A stretch of DNA of 64,000 bases. It comes from an uncultured Alphaproteobacteria bacterium. GTDB taxonomy: Bacteria > Pseudomonadota > Alphaproteobacteria > HIMB59 > GCA-002718135. Both the position numbers and the translations under genes were made by a program. The notes below the pieces were generated by a model that saw only the letters and a program-made list of their open reading frames with translations, made no database searches and had not been told where the DNA came from. Each line of letters begins with the position of its first letter. Position 1 is the first letter of the stretch. This document shows positions 55,166-64,000 of the stretch, in pieces. The stretch spans positions 1-64,000 of the forward strand of contig CACBLW010000001.1 of assembly GCA_902540265.1 (NCBI GenBank). Reading direction: 5' to 3'.

Positions 55166-56212
55166 ATGTCTGATAATGTATATGCGCAAATTAATGATAG
55201 ATCGAAATTAATTTTCAAAAAATTAGTTGAGTCTTATCTTAAAACTGGATCTCCAGCAGGATCAGAAACAATTATGAAGATGGGAGGCTTAAATCTTTCC
55301 TCAGCATCAATTAGATCTATTTTATCAAATTTACAAAAAGAAGGACTTTTGTATGCTCCGCATAGATCAGCAGGAAGAATGCCCACTGAGAAGGGTATGA
55401 GATTTTTTGTTGATGGACTTTTAGAGTTTGGAAGAATTTCAAAAATAGATAAAGAAAACATTAAACAACAATGTTTAGCAAAAGGCAAATCTTATGAGGA
55501 GGTTCTCGATGTTGCTTCTAAGGCTATTTCAGGATTATCAAGTTATGCGGGAATAGTTATTGCCCCAAAATTTCAAAAAAACTTAAAGCACGTTGAGTTT
55601 ATAAGATTAAATAATAGTCAATTAATGCTTATTCTTGCTTATGAAAATGGAGAAGTAGAAAATCGCATCATCGAAGATAATGGAAAATATAATAGTTCGT
55701 TACTTATACAGGCTTCTAATTACCTTACATCAAAGTTTACCAATAAAAATATTTCACAAATTAAAAGACTAATTCAAACAGAAATAAAAAATTCACAAAA
55801 CGAGTTAGAGTCAATCTCTTCAAAATTAATTCAACAAGGTATTATAGAAACTCAGCCTAATAGCAAAAATCCTTATATTTTTTTACATGGCCAATCAAAT
55901 TTATTAAAAGATGAAATAGTTTCAAAAGATTTAGATCAAATTCGAAATCTTTTTGATGAAATTGAGAAAAAATCCAGTTTTGTAGATATATTAGAAACTG
56001 CAGGAAAGGCAAAAGGTGTTCAAATTTTTATCGGATCTAAAAATTTTTTGTTTAAACACTCTGGTCTTTCTATGGTAATGGCCCCATATAAAAATAATGA
56101 TCAAGAAATTATTGGGGCTATAGGCGTAGTTGGTCCAACAAGGTTAAACTATTCCAAAATTGTTCCACTTGTTGATTATACGTCAAAAATTATTGGAAAG
56201 GTGATTGATTAA
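55166..56212 (+). CDS. hrcA: Heat-inducible transcription repressor HrcA
   Basis: A 348-residue repressor of CIRCE-controlled heat-shock genes. The N-terminal winged helix includes RSKLIFKKLVESYLKTGSPAGSETI and LSSASIRSILSNLQKEGLLYAPHRSAGRMPTEKG. The GAF-like and dimerisation parts end with GAIGVVGPTRLNYSKIVPLVDYT. No CIRCE inverted repeat was found in this window, so its targets (typically groESL) lie elsewhere. The stop overlaps the grpE start by one base. Confidence 0.96.
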   Translation: MSDNVYAQINDRSKLIFKKLVESYLKTGSPAGSETIMKMGGLNLSSASIRSILSNLQKEGLLYAPHRSAGRMPTEKGMRFFVDGLLEFGRISKIDKENIKQQCLAKGKSYEEVLDVASKAISGLSSYAGIVIAPKFQKNLKHVEFIRLNNSQLMLILAYENGEVENRIIEDNGKYNSSLLIQASNYLTSKFTNKNISQIKRLIQTEIKNSQNELESISSKLIQQGIIETQPNSKNPYIFLHGQSNLLKDEIVSKDLDQIRNLFDEIEKKSSFVDILETAGKAKGVQIFIGSKNFLFKHSGLSMVMAPYKNNDQEIIGAIGVVGPTRLNYSKIVPLVDYTSKIIGKVID

Positions 56213-56883
56213 TGGTTGAGAAAAAAGAAGAAGATAACCAACAAGAAGATATTAAAGAACCTGATTCTGAGAATATTGAAAACGAAGAAAATAATAATGA
56301 TAATGAAGAAAACACAGATACAGAAGAGATAAGTGAATATGAAAATACAGAAGAAGATAGTTTAGAGAAGGAAATTGAAACACTAAAAGAAGAAAAAATC
56401 CGATTACTAGCTGAAATGGAAAATCTTAGAAAAAGATTTGAACGAGAAAAAGTTGAAACCATAAAGTTTGGTAGCATAAATTTAGCAAGAGATATTCTAT
56501 CGCCAGGAGATAATCTAGAAAGAGCGCTAGATGCTTTACCAGAAGATGAAAATCATCCACAAAGTATAAAAAATCTTATCGATGGTTTAAAAATGGTACT
56601 TAAAGAATATAAAAGTACTCTTGAAAAACACGGGGTCAAAAAAATTGAAACTTTAAATCAAAAATTTGATCATAATTTTCATCAAGCTATGATGGAAGTT
56701 GAAAATAATGATGTAGAAGAAGGAACAGTAGTACAAGAAGTCCAATCTGGCTATACAATGCACGATCGTTTATTAAGAGCAGCAATGGTTGGGGTTTCCA
56801 AAAAACCAGTCGCTAAAACAGAAGAACCCACAGGAGAACAAGAAGAAGACAATCCTGAAAATGAGAGTAAAGAAAAGTCATAA
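56212..56883 (+). CDS. grpE: Nucleotide exchange factor GrpE
   Basis: A 223-residue DnaK co-chaperone. It has a long acidic Glu/Asn/Asp-rich N-terminus (residues 1-60), a coiled coil (EIETLKEEKIRLLAEMENLRKRFEREK) and the C-terminal beta domain with KFDHNFHQAMMEVE, EGTVVQEVQSGYTMHDRLLRAAMVGVSK. An acidic tail extends beyond the normal end. It is co-transcribed with hrcA and followed by a 125-bp spacer carrying the dnaK promoter. Confidence 0.95.
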   Translation: MVEKKEEDNQQEDIKEPDSENIENEENNNDNEENTDTEEISEYENTEEDSLEKEIETLKEEKIRLLAEMENLRKRFEREKVETIKFGSINLARDILSPGDNLERALDALPEDENHPQSIKNLIDGLKMVLKEYKSTLEKHGVKKIETLNQKFDHNFHQAMMEVENNDVEEGTVVQEVQSGYTMHDRLLRAAMVGVSKKPVAKTEEPTGEQEEDNPENESKEKS

Positions 56884-56928
56884 AAAGCCCAAAATTACTT
56901 GTTTTTTTTAATATTAATCGGGAACATC

Positions 56929-56954
56929 CTTGTATTTTTAAACTTTTTTCCCAT
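56929..56954 (+). promoter_or_regulatory. Candidate sigma-32 heat-shock promoter for dnaKJ
   Basis: CTTGTA at 56929-56934 and CCCAT at 56950-56954 are 15 bases apart and resemble the heat-shock sigma consensus (CTTGAA / CCCCAT). They lie about 55 bases before the dnaK ATG, in the grpE-dnaK spacer. No CIRCE element accompanies them. Confidence 0.55.
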
Positions 56955-57008
56955 ATCTAATGTAGCCAATGTTTATTGGTAAATAATTAAGTAAAGAGGA
57001 TAAAAAGT

Positions 57009-58931
57009 ATGGCAAAAGTAATTGGTATTGATTTAGGTACTACAAACTCCTGCGTTGCAGTAATGGACGGTAAGGAAGCAAAAGTAATTGAAAACTCTGA
57101 AGGTGGAAGAACAACCCCATCAATGGTAGCATTCAGTGACACAAAAGAAAAACTTGTTGGACAATCAGCTAAAAGACAAGCTGTGACTAATTCTGAAAAT
57201 ACTTTATTTGCCATAAAAAGATTAATTGGAAGAACATTTGAGGATGAAGCTGTTAAGTCTGATAGCGGATTAGTACCTTATAAAATAGTAAAAGGTGATA
57301 ACGGTGATGCTTGGGTAGAAGCACGTGGAGATAAATATAGTCCAAGTCAAATTAGTGCATTTATCTTACAAAAAATGAAAGAGACTGCAGAGTCTTATTT
57401 AGGAGATACTGTTACACAAGCAGTTATAACAGTTCCTGCATATTTTAATGATGCTCAAAGACAAGCAACAAAAGATGCTGGAAAAATAGCTGGACTAGAA
57501 GTTTTAAGAATTATTAACGAGCCAACTGCTGCAGCGTTAGCATATGGGTTAGATAAAAAGAAAACTGGTACTGTTGCTGTTTACGATCTTGGTGGAGGTA
57601 CATTTGATATTTCCATTTTAGAAATAGGCGACGGTGTTTTTGAAGTTAAATCAACCAATGGCGATACGCACCTTGGTGGTGAAGATTTTGATCTTAAAAT
57701 TATTGATTATCTTGCTGATGAATTCAAAAAAGATAATGGTATTGATTTACGTTCAGATAAACTTGCCCTTCAACGTTTGAAAGAGGCAGCTGAGAAAGCA
57801 AAAATTGAATTATCAAGTTCAACTGAAACAGAGGTTAACTTGCCATTCATTACTGCTGATCAATCTGGCCCCAAACATTTAACGATTAAATTATCGAGAG
57901 CAAAATTAGAAGCTATCGTAGGTGAACTTTTAAACCAAAGTTTAAAACCTTGCGAAATGGCACTCAAAGATGCTGGATTACAAGCTGCTGAAATTGATGA
58001 TGTTATTTTGGTTGGTGGTATGACAAGAATGCCTAAAGTAACGGAGATAGTAAAAAATTTCTTCGGTAAAGAACCTAATAAAGGTGTTAACCCAGATGAA
58101 GTTGTTGCATCTGGTGCTGCTATCCAAGCAGGCGTATTACAAGGTGATGTCAAAGATGTTTTATTGCTTGATGTTACCCCTTTATCACTTGGTATTGAAA
58201 CACTTGGCGGTGTATTCACAAAACTAATTGATAAAAACACAACTATCCCAACAAAGAAGAGCCAGGTATTTTCTACAGCTGAAGATAATCAGAGTGCAGT
58301 AACAATTAGAGTGTTTCAAGGTGAAAGAGAAATGGCTGCTGATAACAAATTACTAGGTCAGTTTGATTTAGTAGGTATTCCACCTGCCGCAAGAGGAATG
58401 CCTCAAATTGAAGTAACTTTTGATATCGATGCAAATGGTATTGTAAACGTTTCGGCTAAAGACAAATCAACTGGTAAAGAACAACAAATCAAGATCCAGG
58501 CTTCTGGCGGATTATCAGATGAAGAGATTGAAAAAATGGTCAAAGAGGCAGAAGAAAATGCTGAAGCTGATAAAAAGAAAAGAGAAGCTGTTGATACTAG
58601 GAATCATGCTGATAGTTTAATCAATGAAACTGAAAAGAATTTAAAAGAGCACGGAGATAAAATTCCTGAAGCAGATAGAAATAAAATCACAGAGGATATT
58701 GAAGAGCTTAAGAAAGTAAAAGACGGTGAGGATTTAGAAGCTATAAAATCTAAAACTGAAGCACTTGTTCAGTCATCTCTTAAAATGGGTGAAGCAATTT
58801 ATAAACAAAACCCTCAAGGTGCTGGACCTCAACCTGATCCATCTGGTGCTGAACCATCAGCTGATAGTACAAAAGATGAAAAAGTTGTAGATGCTGAATT
58901 TGAAGAAGTAGACGAAGAAAAAAAAGATTAA
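57009..58931 (+). CDS. dnaK: Chaperone DnaK (Hsp70)
   Basis: A 640-residue Hsp70. The ATPase domain has [49 protein letters not shown] and [12 protein letters not shown]. The linker [19 protein letters not shown] leads into the peptide-binding domain and helical lid. The C-terminus ends in the acidic EEVDEEKKD. Base composition is more G+C rich than neighbours, consistent with high expression. A good Shine-Dalgarno AGAGGA precedes the ATG. Confidence 0.98.
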   Translation: MAKVIGIDLGTTNSCVAVMDGKEAKVIENSEGGRTTPSMVAFSDTKEKLVGQSAKRQAVTNSENTLFAIKRLIGRTFEDEAVKSDSGLVPYKIVKGDNGDAWVEARGDKYSPSQISAFILQKMKETAESYLGDTVTQAVITVPAYFNDAQRQATKDAGKIAGLEVLRIINEPTAAALAYGLDKKKTGTVAVYDLGGGTFDISILEIGDGVFEVKSTNGDTHLGGEDFDLKIIDYLADEFKKDNGIDLRSDKLALQRLKEAAEKAKIELSSSTETEVNLPFITADQSGPKHLTIKLSRAKLEAIVGELLNQSLKPCEMALKDAGLQAAEIDDVILVGGMTRMPKVTEIVKNFFGKEPNKGVNPDEVVASGAAIQAGVLQGDVKDVLLLDVTPLSLGIETLGGVFTKLIDKNTTIPTKKSQVFSTAEDNQSAVTIRVFQGEREMAADNKLLGQFDLVGIPPAARGMPQIEVTFDIDANGIVNVSAKDKSTGKEQQIKIQASGGLSDEEIEKMVKEAEENAEADKKKREAVDTRNHADSLINETEKNLKEHGDKIPEADRNKITEDIEELKKVKDGEDLEAIKSKTEALVQSSLKMGEAIYKQNPQGAGPQPDPSGAEPSADSTKDEKVVDAEFEEVDEEKKD

Positions 58932-58959
58932 CGCTCCATAATTTTTATAAGGAGGAGAT

Positions 58960-60093
58960 GTGGCTGATAAAGATTTCTATGAGATACTAGGTGTTCAACG
59001 AAATGCCAGTGAAGATGAAATAAAAAAAGCTTATAGAAAACAGGCCATGAAATATCATCCTGATCGTAACAAGGATGACAAAACAGCTGAAAGAAAATTC
59101 AAAGAAGCAGCTGCTGCTTACGAAGTTCTAAAAGATTCAGAAAAAAGATCAGCTTATGATCAATATGGACATGACGCTTTCAAACAAGGTGGAATGGGTG
59201 GAGCTCAAGGCTTTGGAGATTTTGCAGGTGGCTTTTCTGATATCTTTGAAGAGTTCTTTGGCGGGGGTTTTGGAGGACAATCATCAAGAAGACGAGGACC
59301 TCAAAGAGGAAGTGATCTTCGTTATAATATGTCCGTTTCACTATTCGAAGCTTTCACTGGAAAAAAAACACAAATAAGAATACCCACATACGTTGGCTGT
59401 GATGCTTGTGCAGCAACTGGAAGTGCAGATAAATCTGGACCAAGTACTTGTTCTACTTGTGGTGGTGCAGGAAAAGTTCGATCTCAACAAGGATTCTTTT
59501 CAATTGAAAGACCATGCCCTACATGTGGTGGAGAAGGTTCAAGTATAAAAAATCCATGTCTTAAATGTTCAGGAACAGGGAATATAAAAAAGCAAAAAAC
59601 AATTTCTGTTACTATTCCTGCTGGTGTTGATACAGGCACAAGAATTCGAATAGCTGGTGAAGGTGAACCTGGTGAAAGAGGTGCTGGAAATGGGGATCTA
59701 TATATTTTTGTTGAAGTTCAAAAGGACAAACTCTTTGAAAGAGAAGAAGAAAATTTATTTTGTGAAATACCAATTTCAATCACTACTGCTATTTTAGGTG
59801 GCGAAATAGAAGTACCAACGATAGAGGGAAAAAAAGCCAGACTTAATATTCCAGCGGGAACTCAATCTGAGACACAATTTAGACTTCGTGGCAAAGGAAT
59901 GAGTATACTTCGACAAAGTAGAAGGGGTGATATGTATGTGCAAGCAAACGTAGAAATACCAGTCAACCTAAATAGCAAACAAAAAGATATTTTGAGAGAG
60001 TTTGAAAATGAAGGTGGGACATCAAAAAAACATAGCCCAAAATCGCAAGGTTTTTTCTCAAAATTAAAAGAAGTCTGGGAAGATTTAACTTAA
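58960..60093 (+). CDS. dnaJ: Chaperone DnaJ (Hsp40)
   Basis: A 377-residue class A J-protein. The J domain has His 33-Pro 34-Asp 35, followed by a Gly/Phe-rich linker. Four zinc-finger repeats are [24 protein letters not shown] and CLKCSGTG; the first has Ala in place of the first conserved Gly. The C-terminal substrate domains are normal. It starts with GTG after a very strong AAGGAGGAG ribosome-binding site, 28 bases after dnaK. Confidence 0.97.
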   Translation: MADKDFYEILGVQRNASEDEIKKAYRKQAMKYHPDRNKDDKTAERKFKEAAAAYEVLKDSEKRSAYDQYGHDAFKQGGMGGAQGFGDFAGGFSDIFEEFFGGGFGGQSSRRRGPQRGSDLRYNMSVSLFEAFTGKKTQIRIPTYVGCDACAATGSADKSGPSTCSTCGGAGKVRSQQGFFSIERPCPTCGGEGSSIKNPCLKCSGTGNIKKQKTISVTIPAGVDTGTRIRIAGEGEPGERGAGNGDLYIFVEVQKDKLFEREEENLFCEIPISITTAILGGEIEVPTIEGKKARLNIPAGTQSETQFRLRGKGMSILRQSRRGDMYVQANVEIPVNLNSKQKDILREFENEGGTSKKHSPKSQGFFSKLKEVWEDLT

Positions 60094-60134
60094 TTTCTTT
60101 TCAACTCACAATCACCAAAGTATAAGAAGTTTTT

Positions 60135-60938
60135 ATGGCAAAAATTAAAATAGCAGTTGCAGGTTGTCTTGGCCGAATGGGTCAGGAAATATCGAAACAA
60201 ATTTTACAAAATAAAAATTTAGAATTTGTCGGTGGTTTTGAACACAAAAAACATAAAGATATAAACAAACCTTTAAACAAAGTTTCAAGTATACACTCTG
60301 CAAAATTAATTACAGCTAATGCAGCTCAGTTAATCAAAGAATCAAATGTCATCATTGATTTTACAACACCTGAGTCTACTTTAGATAATCTTAAGATCGC
60401 CTCTGCAAATAAAACAGCAGTTGTTATTGGCACAACCGGAATGAAGGATGCACAAAAAAAGAAAGTAAAAAGTTATTCTAAAAAAATACCTATACTCATG
60501 TCTTCTAACATGAGCTTGGGTGTTAACTTACTATTTAACTTAGTAAAACAAACGGCATCAGCTTTTAAAGATACTGATTATGATATTGAAATTTCTGAGA
60601 CTCATCACAAACATAAAAAAGATGCCCCTTCTGGAACTGCATTATCTCTAGGTGAATATGCAGCTGAGGGAAGAAAAACTAAATTAAATAAATCAAAAGT
60701 TTTAGACCGTACAAAAAAACTATCATCTAGAAAAAAAGGTGACATTGGTTTTTCTGTTACAAGAGGCGGTGAAATTGCAGGTGAACATACAGTAAGTTTT
60801 ATTGGTACCAATGATAGGGTTGATCTAGTTCATAAAGCTAATAATAGATCAATATTTGTAGATGGGGCCATCGAAGCAGCTATCTTTATTTCTAAAAAGA
60901 AAACAGGTCTTTTCAATATGAATGATTTGTTATTTTAA
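60135..60938 (+). CDS. dapB: 4-hydroxy-tetrahydrodipicolinate reductase
   Basis: A 267-residue NAD(P)H-dependent reductase of the lysine/diaminopimelate pathway. The nucleotide-binding motif is VAGCLGRMGQEI, IDFTTPE and the VIGTTGM segment follow, and the catalytic ETHHKHKKDAPSGTAL motif is intact. dapB after dnaJ is a common alphaproteobacterial order. It converges on the DUF2244 gene with a four-base overlap. Confidence 0.96.
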   Translation: MAKIKIAVAGCLGRMGQEISKQILQNKNLEFVGGFEHKKHKDINKPLNKVSSIHSAKLITANAAQLIKESNVIIDFTTPESTLDNLKIASANKTAVVIGTTGMKDAQKKKVKSYSKKIPILMSSNMSLGVNLLFNLVKQTASAFKDTDYDIEISETHHKHKKDAPSGTALSLGEYAAEGRKTKLNKSKVLDRTKKLSSRKKGDIGFSVTRGGEIAGEHTVSFIGTNDRVDLVHKANNRSIFVDGAIEAAIFISKKKTGLFNMNDLLF

Positions 60939-61381
60939 TAATAGCTTAATTGTCTTTTAATTCTTAAGTACAAACTTTCCTTTAAATCAGCATGCAAGAA
61001 AGTTGCAACTTCAGTTTCTTTATCTGATTCTCTTATTGATAACTTGGAAGTGTTTTTAAATTTTGTGAAAAAAACTTTGGACCAATAAGTGCTGAATTTA
61101 GATGAGTGTAAAAGTTTATCACCTTTATATTTTCTTATAGATATTTCTTTTTGATTAATGTTAATTTCATCCTTAATATTTTTTTCTTTGAAATATAAAC
61201 GAATTAAATAAAAAATTATCAGATATTCAAGTCCAAGAAATATAGATACAGGCCATGCACCTTGTACAATAAGAAAAATAGAGAATAATGAAATCCAACT
61301 TATAAAAATAATTCCTAAAACTAAAAAGACTGATTTAGAACAGCTTTGATAAGGTCTTATATTTTCATTTAATGAATTCAT
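60935..61381 (-). CDS. DUF2244 integral membrane protein
   Basis: A 148-residue protein with two membrane segments (about 19-40 and 44-62) forming a hairpin around the signature QGAWPVSIFLGLEYLIIFYLIRLYFK, typical of DUF2244. The C-terminal half is a soluble beta-rich domain (ISIRKYKGDKLLHSS). Function is unknown. It has no same-strand partner in the window. Confidence 0.8.
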   Translation of the reverse strand: MNSLNENIRPYQSCSKSVFLVLGIIFISWISLFSIFLIVQGAWPVSIFLGLEYLIIFYLIRLYFKEKNIKDEININQKEISIRKYKGDKLLHSSKFSTYWSKVFFTKFKNTSKLSIRESDKETEVATFLHADLKESLYLRIKRQLSYY

Positions 61382-61593
61382 GATTTGATATTAATATAAA
61401 ATAACCTTTCTGATAAAGGGACATATGTTCACAGATATTAAATCGATAATTTGCATTTTATTATTAATTTATAATTGCTTCCAAATCCTAAAAAATGGCT
61501 AAATTCCTTTGATCTCTTGCTAATTTAGTAAGGAACATATAGATGCATCCCCGAAAAAATATTAAGTAATAATCCTTATTTAATGGTGGCTTG

Positions 61594-64000
61594 ATGAAAA
61601 AGATTGGTAAAATTTTAGCAGCAAACAGAAGTGAAATTGCTATTCGAATTTTTAGAGCTGCTGAAGAGTCTGGTATTAAAACAGCTGCTATTTATTCTAA
61701 AGAAGATCGTTTTGCTATTCACCGATTTAAAACGGATGAAAGTTATTTAGTTGGTGAAGGCAAAGGTCCAATTCAAGCATATTTGGACATAGACTCGATT
61801 ATTAAAATTGCTAAAGATGCAAAGGTTGACGCTATCCATCCAGGTTATGGATTTTTATCTGAGAGTCCTGAACTGGCTGAGCAGTGTGAAAAAAATGACA
61901 TAACATTTATTGGACCTAGTAAAGAAATACTAAAAAGATTTGGAAATAAAACTGAAGCTAAAAAAGTTGCGGAAGAAGCAAAGGTAGGCACCGTTCCATC
62001 TGTTATTGTAACAAAAGAAAATTTAAAAAGTGTTGAAAAAGAAGTTGAGAAAATTGGCTACCCAGTAATTGTTAAAGCTAGTTGGGGCGGCGGCGGTCGA
62101 GGAATGCGTGTTGTTAGATCAAGCAATGAATTAATAGATCAAATTACAACTGCTCAAAGTGAGTCACTTAAAGCTTTTGGAAAAGATGAAGTATTTATAG
62201 AAAAATTTTTAGAAGATGCTGCGCACATTGAAGTTCAAATTTTAGGTGACAAACACGGAAATATCATACATCTTTTTGAAAGAGATTGTTCTCTTCAAAG
62301 AAGGCATCAAAAGATTATTGAAAGAGCACCTGCACATTTTCTTGAAAATAAAACTCGAGAAGAAATTTGTAACGCTGCTATTAAAATTGCAAAACAAGTT
62401 AAATATTTTGGTGCAGGGACTGTTGAATTTTTGTATGATAAAAAATCTGGTGAATTTTATTTCATTGAAGTTAACCCAAGAATTCAAGTTGAGCATACAG
62501 TAACCGAAGAAGTAACTGGTATTGATATTGTAAAAGCTCAAATTAAAATTGCAGAAGGAGAAAAAATTGGCAGTAATCCAGCTCTTCCTAAACAAGAAGA
62601 CATTCATCTAAACGGATTTGCTATTCAATGTAGAGTTACCACCGAAGATCCGCTTAATAATTTTATGCCAGATTACGGTAAGATAATGACATACCGATCT
62701 GCAGCCGGTTTTGGAGTCAGATTAGATGCAGCAAATGCTTCTTCAGGTTCAATCATCACACCGTATTATGATTCTTTACTTGTAAAAGTAACAACTTGGG
62801 CTAAGCATCAAGACGACTGTATTAAAAGAATGGATAGGGCTTTAAGAGAATTTAGAATTAGAGGTGTTAAAACAAATTTAGTATTTCTTGAGTCTCTTAT
62901 AAACAATAAAGATTTCCTTGAAGGAAATTACAATACCAATTTTGTGGATACTAAAAAAGAGCTCTATGCTTACAATCCGCAAAAAGATCGAGCATCAAAA
63001 ATTGTATCTTATCTAGGAAATATAATCGTGAATGGACACAATGATATATCTGGAAGAGTCAGTAGCAATAAGACTGTAGAAGTTCAAATTCCTATTTCAA
63101 ACACTAAAAGTGAAAAAAATAATTATGTAAAAGATTTACAAACTTTAGGTCCAGAAAAATTTGCAAAAAAAATAAAAGAAACACCCTACACCCTAATTAC
63201 TGACACTACGATGCGTGACGCACACCAATCGCTGCTTGCTACAAGAATGAGAACAGATGATCTTATTAACATTGCTGAATATTATAGTGAAAATCTAAGC
63301 AACTTGTTCTCATTAGAATGTTGGGGTGGTGCAACGTTTGATACATCGATGCGTTTTTTAAAAGAGGATCCTTGGGATAGATTAGCAAGATTAAACAAAA
63401 GGGCGCCTAACCTTCTTAAACAAATGCTCTTTAGAGGATCTAATGCTGTTGGATATAAAAATTATCCAGATAACGTTGTTAAACATTTCATTCAACAATC
63501 AGCAGAAGCTGGAATTGATGTATTCCGAGTGTTTGACTCATTAAATCTAATTGATAATATGCGTGTTGCAATTGATGAAGTCCGCAATCAAAGTAAAATT
63601 TGTGAAGGAACTATCTGTTACACAAATGATGTAACTGATCCAAATGAGAAAAAATATACATTAAAATATTATATTGATCTTGTTAAAGATTTAGAGAAAG
63701 CAGGAGCACATATTATCGCTATTAAAGATATGGCGGGATTAGCAAAACCTAATGCTATAAAAAAATTAGTTAATGAAATCAAACAAACAACTGATCTTCC
63801 AATTCATTTTCATACTCACGATACAACTGGCACTTCATCAGCTTCAGTTCTAGCTGCTATAGAAGAAAAGGTAGATATCGTGGATCTTGCAATTGACTCG
63901 ATGAGTGGATTAACATCACAACCTGCACTTGGATCAATCGTATCTATAATGAAACAAAATCATAAAGACCCAAAACTTGATGAAGAGGCTATAAGAACAC
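61594..64000 (+). CDS. pyc: Pyruvate carboxylase, 3'-truncated by window edge
   Basis: The frame is open from ATG 61594 to the window end (802 codons; the family is about 1,150). Residues 1-450 form the biotin carboxylase domain: ILAANRSEIAIRIFRAA, HPGYGFLSE, the glycine-rich WGGGGRGMR ATP-grasp loop and FIEVNPRIQVEHTVTEEVTG. From about residue 535 the carboxyltransferase barrel begins with TDTTMRDAHQSLLATRMRT, then ECWGGATFD and FHTHDTTG. The biotinyl domain is beyond the edge. The enzyme makes oxaloacetate from pyruvate and bicarbonate, replenishing the TCA cycle. A 212-bp gene-free leader precedes it. Confidence 0.96.
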   Translation, partial: MKKIGKILAANRSEIAIRIFRAAEESGIKTAAIYSKEDRFAIHRFKTDESYLVGEGKGPIQAYLDIDSIIKIAKDAKVDAIHPGYGFLSESPELAEQCEKNDITFIGPSKEILKRFGNKTEAKKVAEEAKVGTVPSVIVTKENLKSVEKEVEKIGYPVIVKASWGGGGRGMRVVRSSNELIDQITTAQSESLKAFGKDEVFIEKFLEDAAHIEVQILGDKHGNIIHLFERDCSLQRRHQKIIERAPAHFLENKTREEICNAAIKIAKQVKYFGAGTVEFLYDKKSGEFYFIEVNPRIQVEHTVTEEVTGIDIVKAQIKIAEGEKIGSNPALPKQEDIHLNGFAIQCRVTTEDPLNNFMPDYGKIMTYRSAAGFGVRLDAANASSGSIITPYYDSLLVKVTTWAKHQDDCIKRMDRALREFRIRGVKTNLVFLESLINNKDFLEGNYNTNFVDTKKELYAYNPQKDRASKIVSYLGNIIVNGHNDISGRVSSNKTVEVQIPISNTKSEKNNYVKDLQTLGPEKFAKKIKETPYTLITDTTMRDAHQSLLATRMRTDDLINIAEYYSENLSNLFSLECWGGATFDTSMRFLKEDPWDRLARLNKRAPNLLKQMLFRGSNAVGYKNYPDNVVKHFIQQSAEAGIDVFRVFDSLNLIDNMRVAIDEVRNQSKICEGTICYTNDVTDPNEKKYTLKYYIDLVKDLEKAGAHIIAIKDMAGLAKPNAIKKLVNEIKQTTDLPIHFHTHDTTGTSSASVLAAIEEKVDIVDLAIDSMSGLTSQPALGSIVSIMKQNHKDPKLDEEAIRT

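Noticed and set aside
61500-61540. Hairpin with TTCCTT / AAGGAA arms in the pyc leader
   Set aside because: Short stem and 20-base loop, no T-run and no riboswitch features.
1-64000. CRISPR arrays, complete insertion sequences or transposases
   Set aside because: No regularly spaced repeats, no terminal inverted repeats with a transposase, and no cas genes were seen.

Overview
The window is very AT-rich, densely packed bacterial chromosome. Genes abut or overlap by a few bases and intergenic DNA is scarce. Gene content and order are alphaproteobacterial: leuS-lptE-holA / parB-parA-rsmG-mnmG-mnmE / rho // maf-aroE-coaE-dnaQ-Tim44-like-Smr, then hslUV, his genes, hrcA-grpE and dnaKJ. Base composition, compaction, a retinal-synthesis operon and a sulfotransferase-rich accessory region suggest a streamlined marine lineage of SAR11 (Pelagibacterales) or HIMB59/AEGEAN-169 type. 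That placement is inference; there is no rRNA or rhodopsin gene in the window to settle it.

Layout. 1-2883: a heparinase II/III-like gene cut by the window edge, then purH split into two overlapping ORFs. 3040-10874: an accessory island of surface-polysaccharide type genes (two sulfotransferases, FkbM methyltransferase, 2OG-Fe(II) oxygenase, glycosyltransferase-like and alpha/alpha-barrel-like proteins) with a 554-bp gene-free stretch. 11014-11648: tRNA-Gly(GCC) with an exact 53-bp duplication of its 3' part 558 bp away. The duplication brackets one small gene and short repeats placed like integrase arm sites, so this looks like a minimal tRNA-integrated element without an integrase. 11703-15951: crtI-crtB-crtY-blh, the route from GGPP-derived phytoene to retinal. 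16009-22015: prolyl-tRNA editing, thioredoxin/TPR, LON-domain, UbiH-type, ftsK and lolA genes. 22012-24442: an orphan winged-helix regulator, a YggS-type PLP protein and a major porin with a clear terminator.

24534-41916 is the replication-origin neighbourhood. leuS-lptE-holA converges on parB-parA-rsmG-mnmG-mnmE; two 12-bp parS-core palindromes lie in the mnmG-mnmE spacer and inside mnmE; a secreted FG-GAP protein and rho follow. After a 422-bp gene-free AT-rich gap the gene direction switches to maf-aroE-coaE-dnaQ-Tim44-like-lysozyme-Smr. The gap matches the position of oriC in Caulobacter and is the best origin candidate.

41913-64000 holds DUF3108, a GT39-like transferase and a tandem PAP2 phosphatase (envelope lipid/glycan genes); hslVU; hisB-hisH-GNAT-hisA-hisF-hisE-HIT; a BON lipoprotein, rsmI and an LpoA-like lipoprotein; rdgB-rph; hrcA-grpE, dnaK-dnaJ, dapB; a DUF2244 protein; and a pyruvate carboxylase running off the right edge. 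Candidate heat-shock sigma-32 promoters precede dnaK and hslV. The most unusual items are the 558-bp tRNA-Gly mini-element with attP-like architecture, the split purH, a T4-type lysozyme where relatives carry a lytic transglycosylase, and the tandem PAP2 protein.
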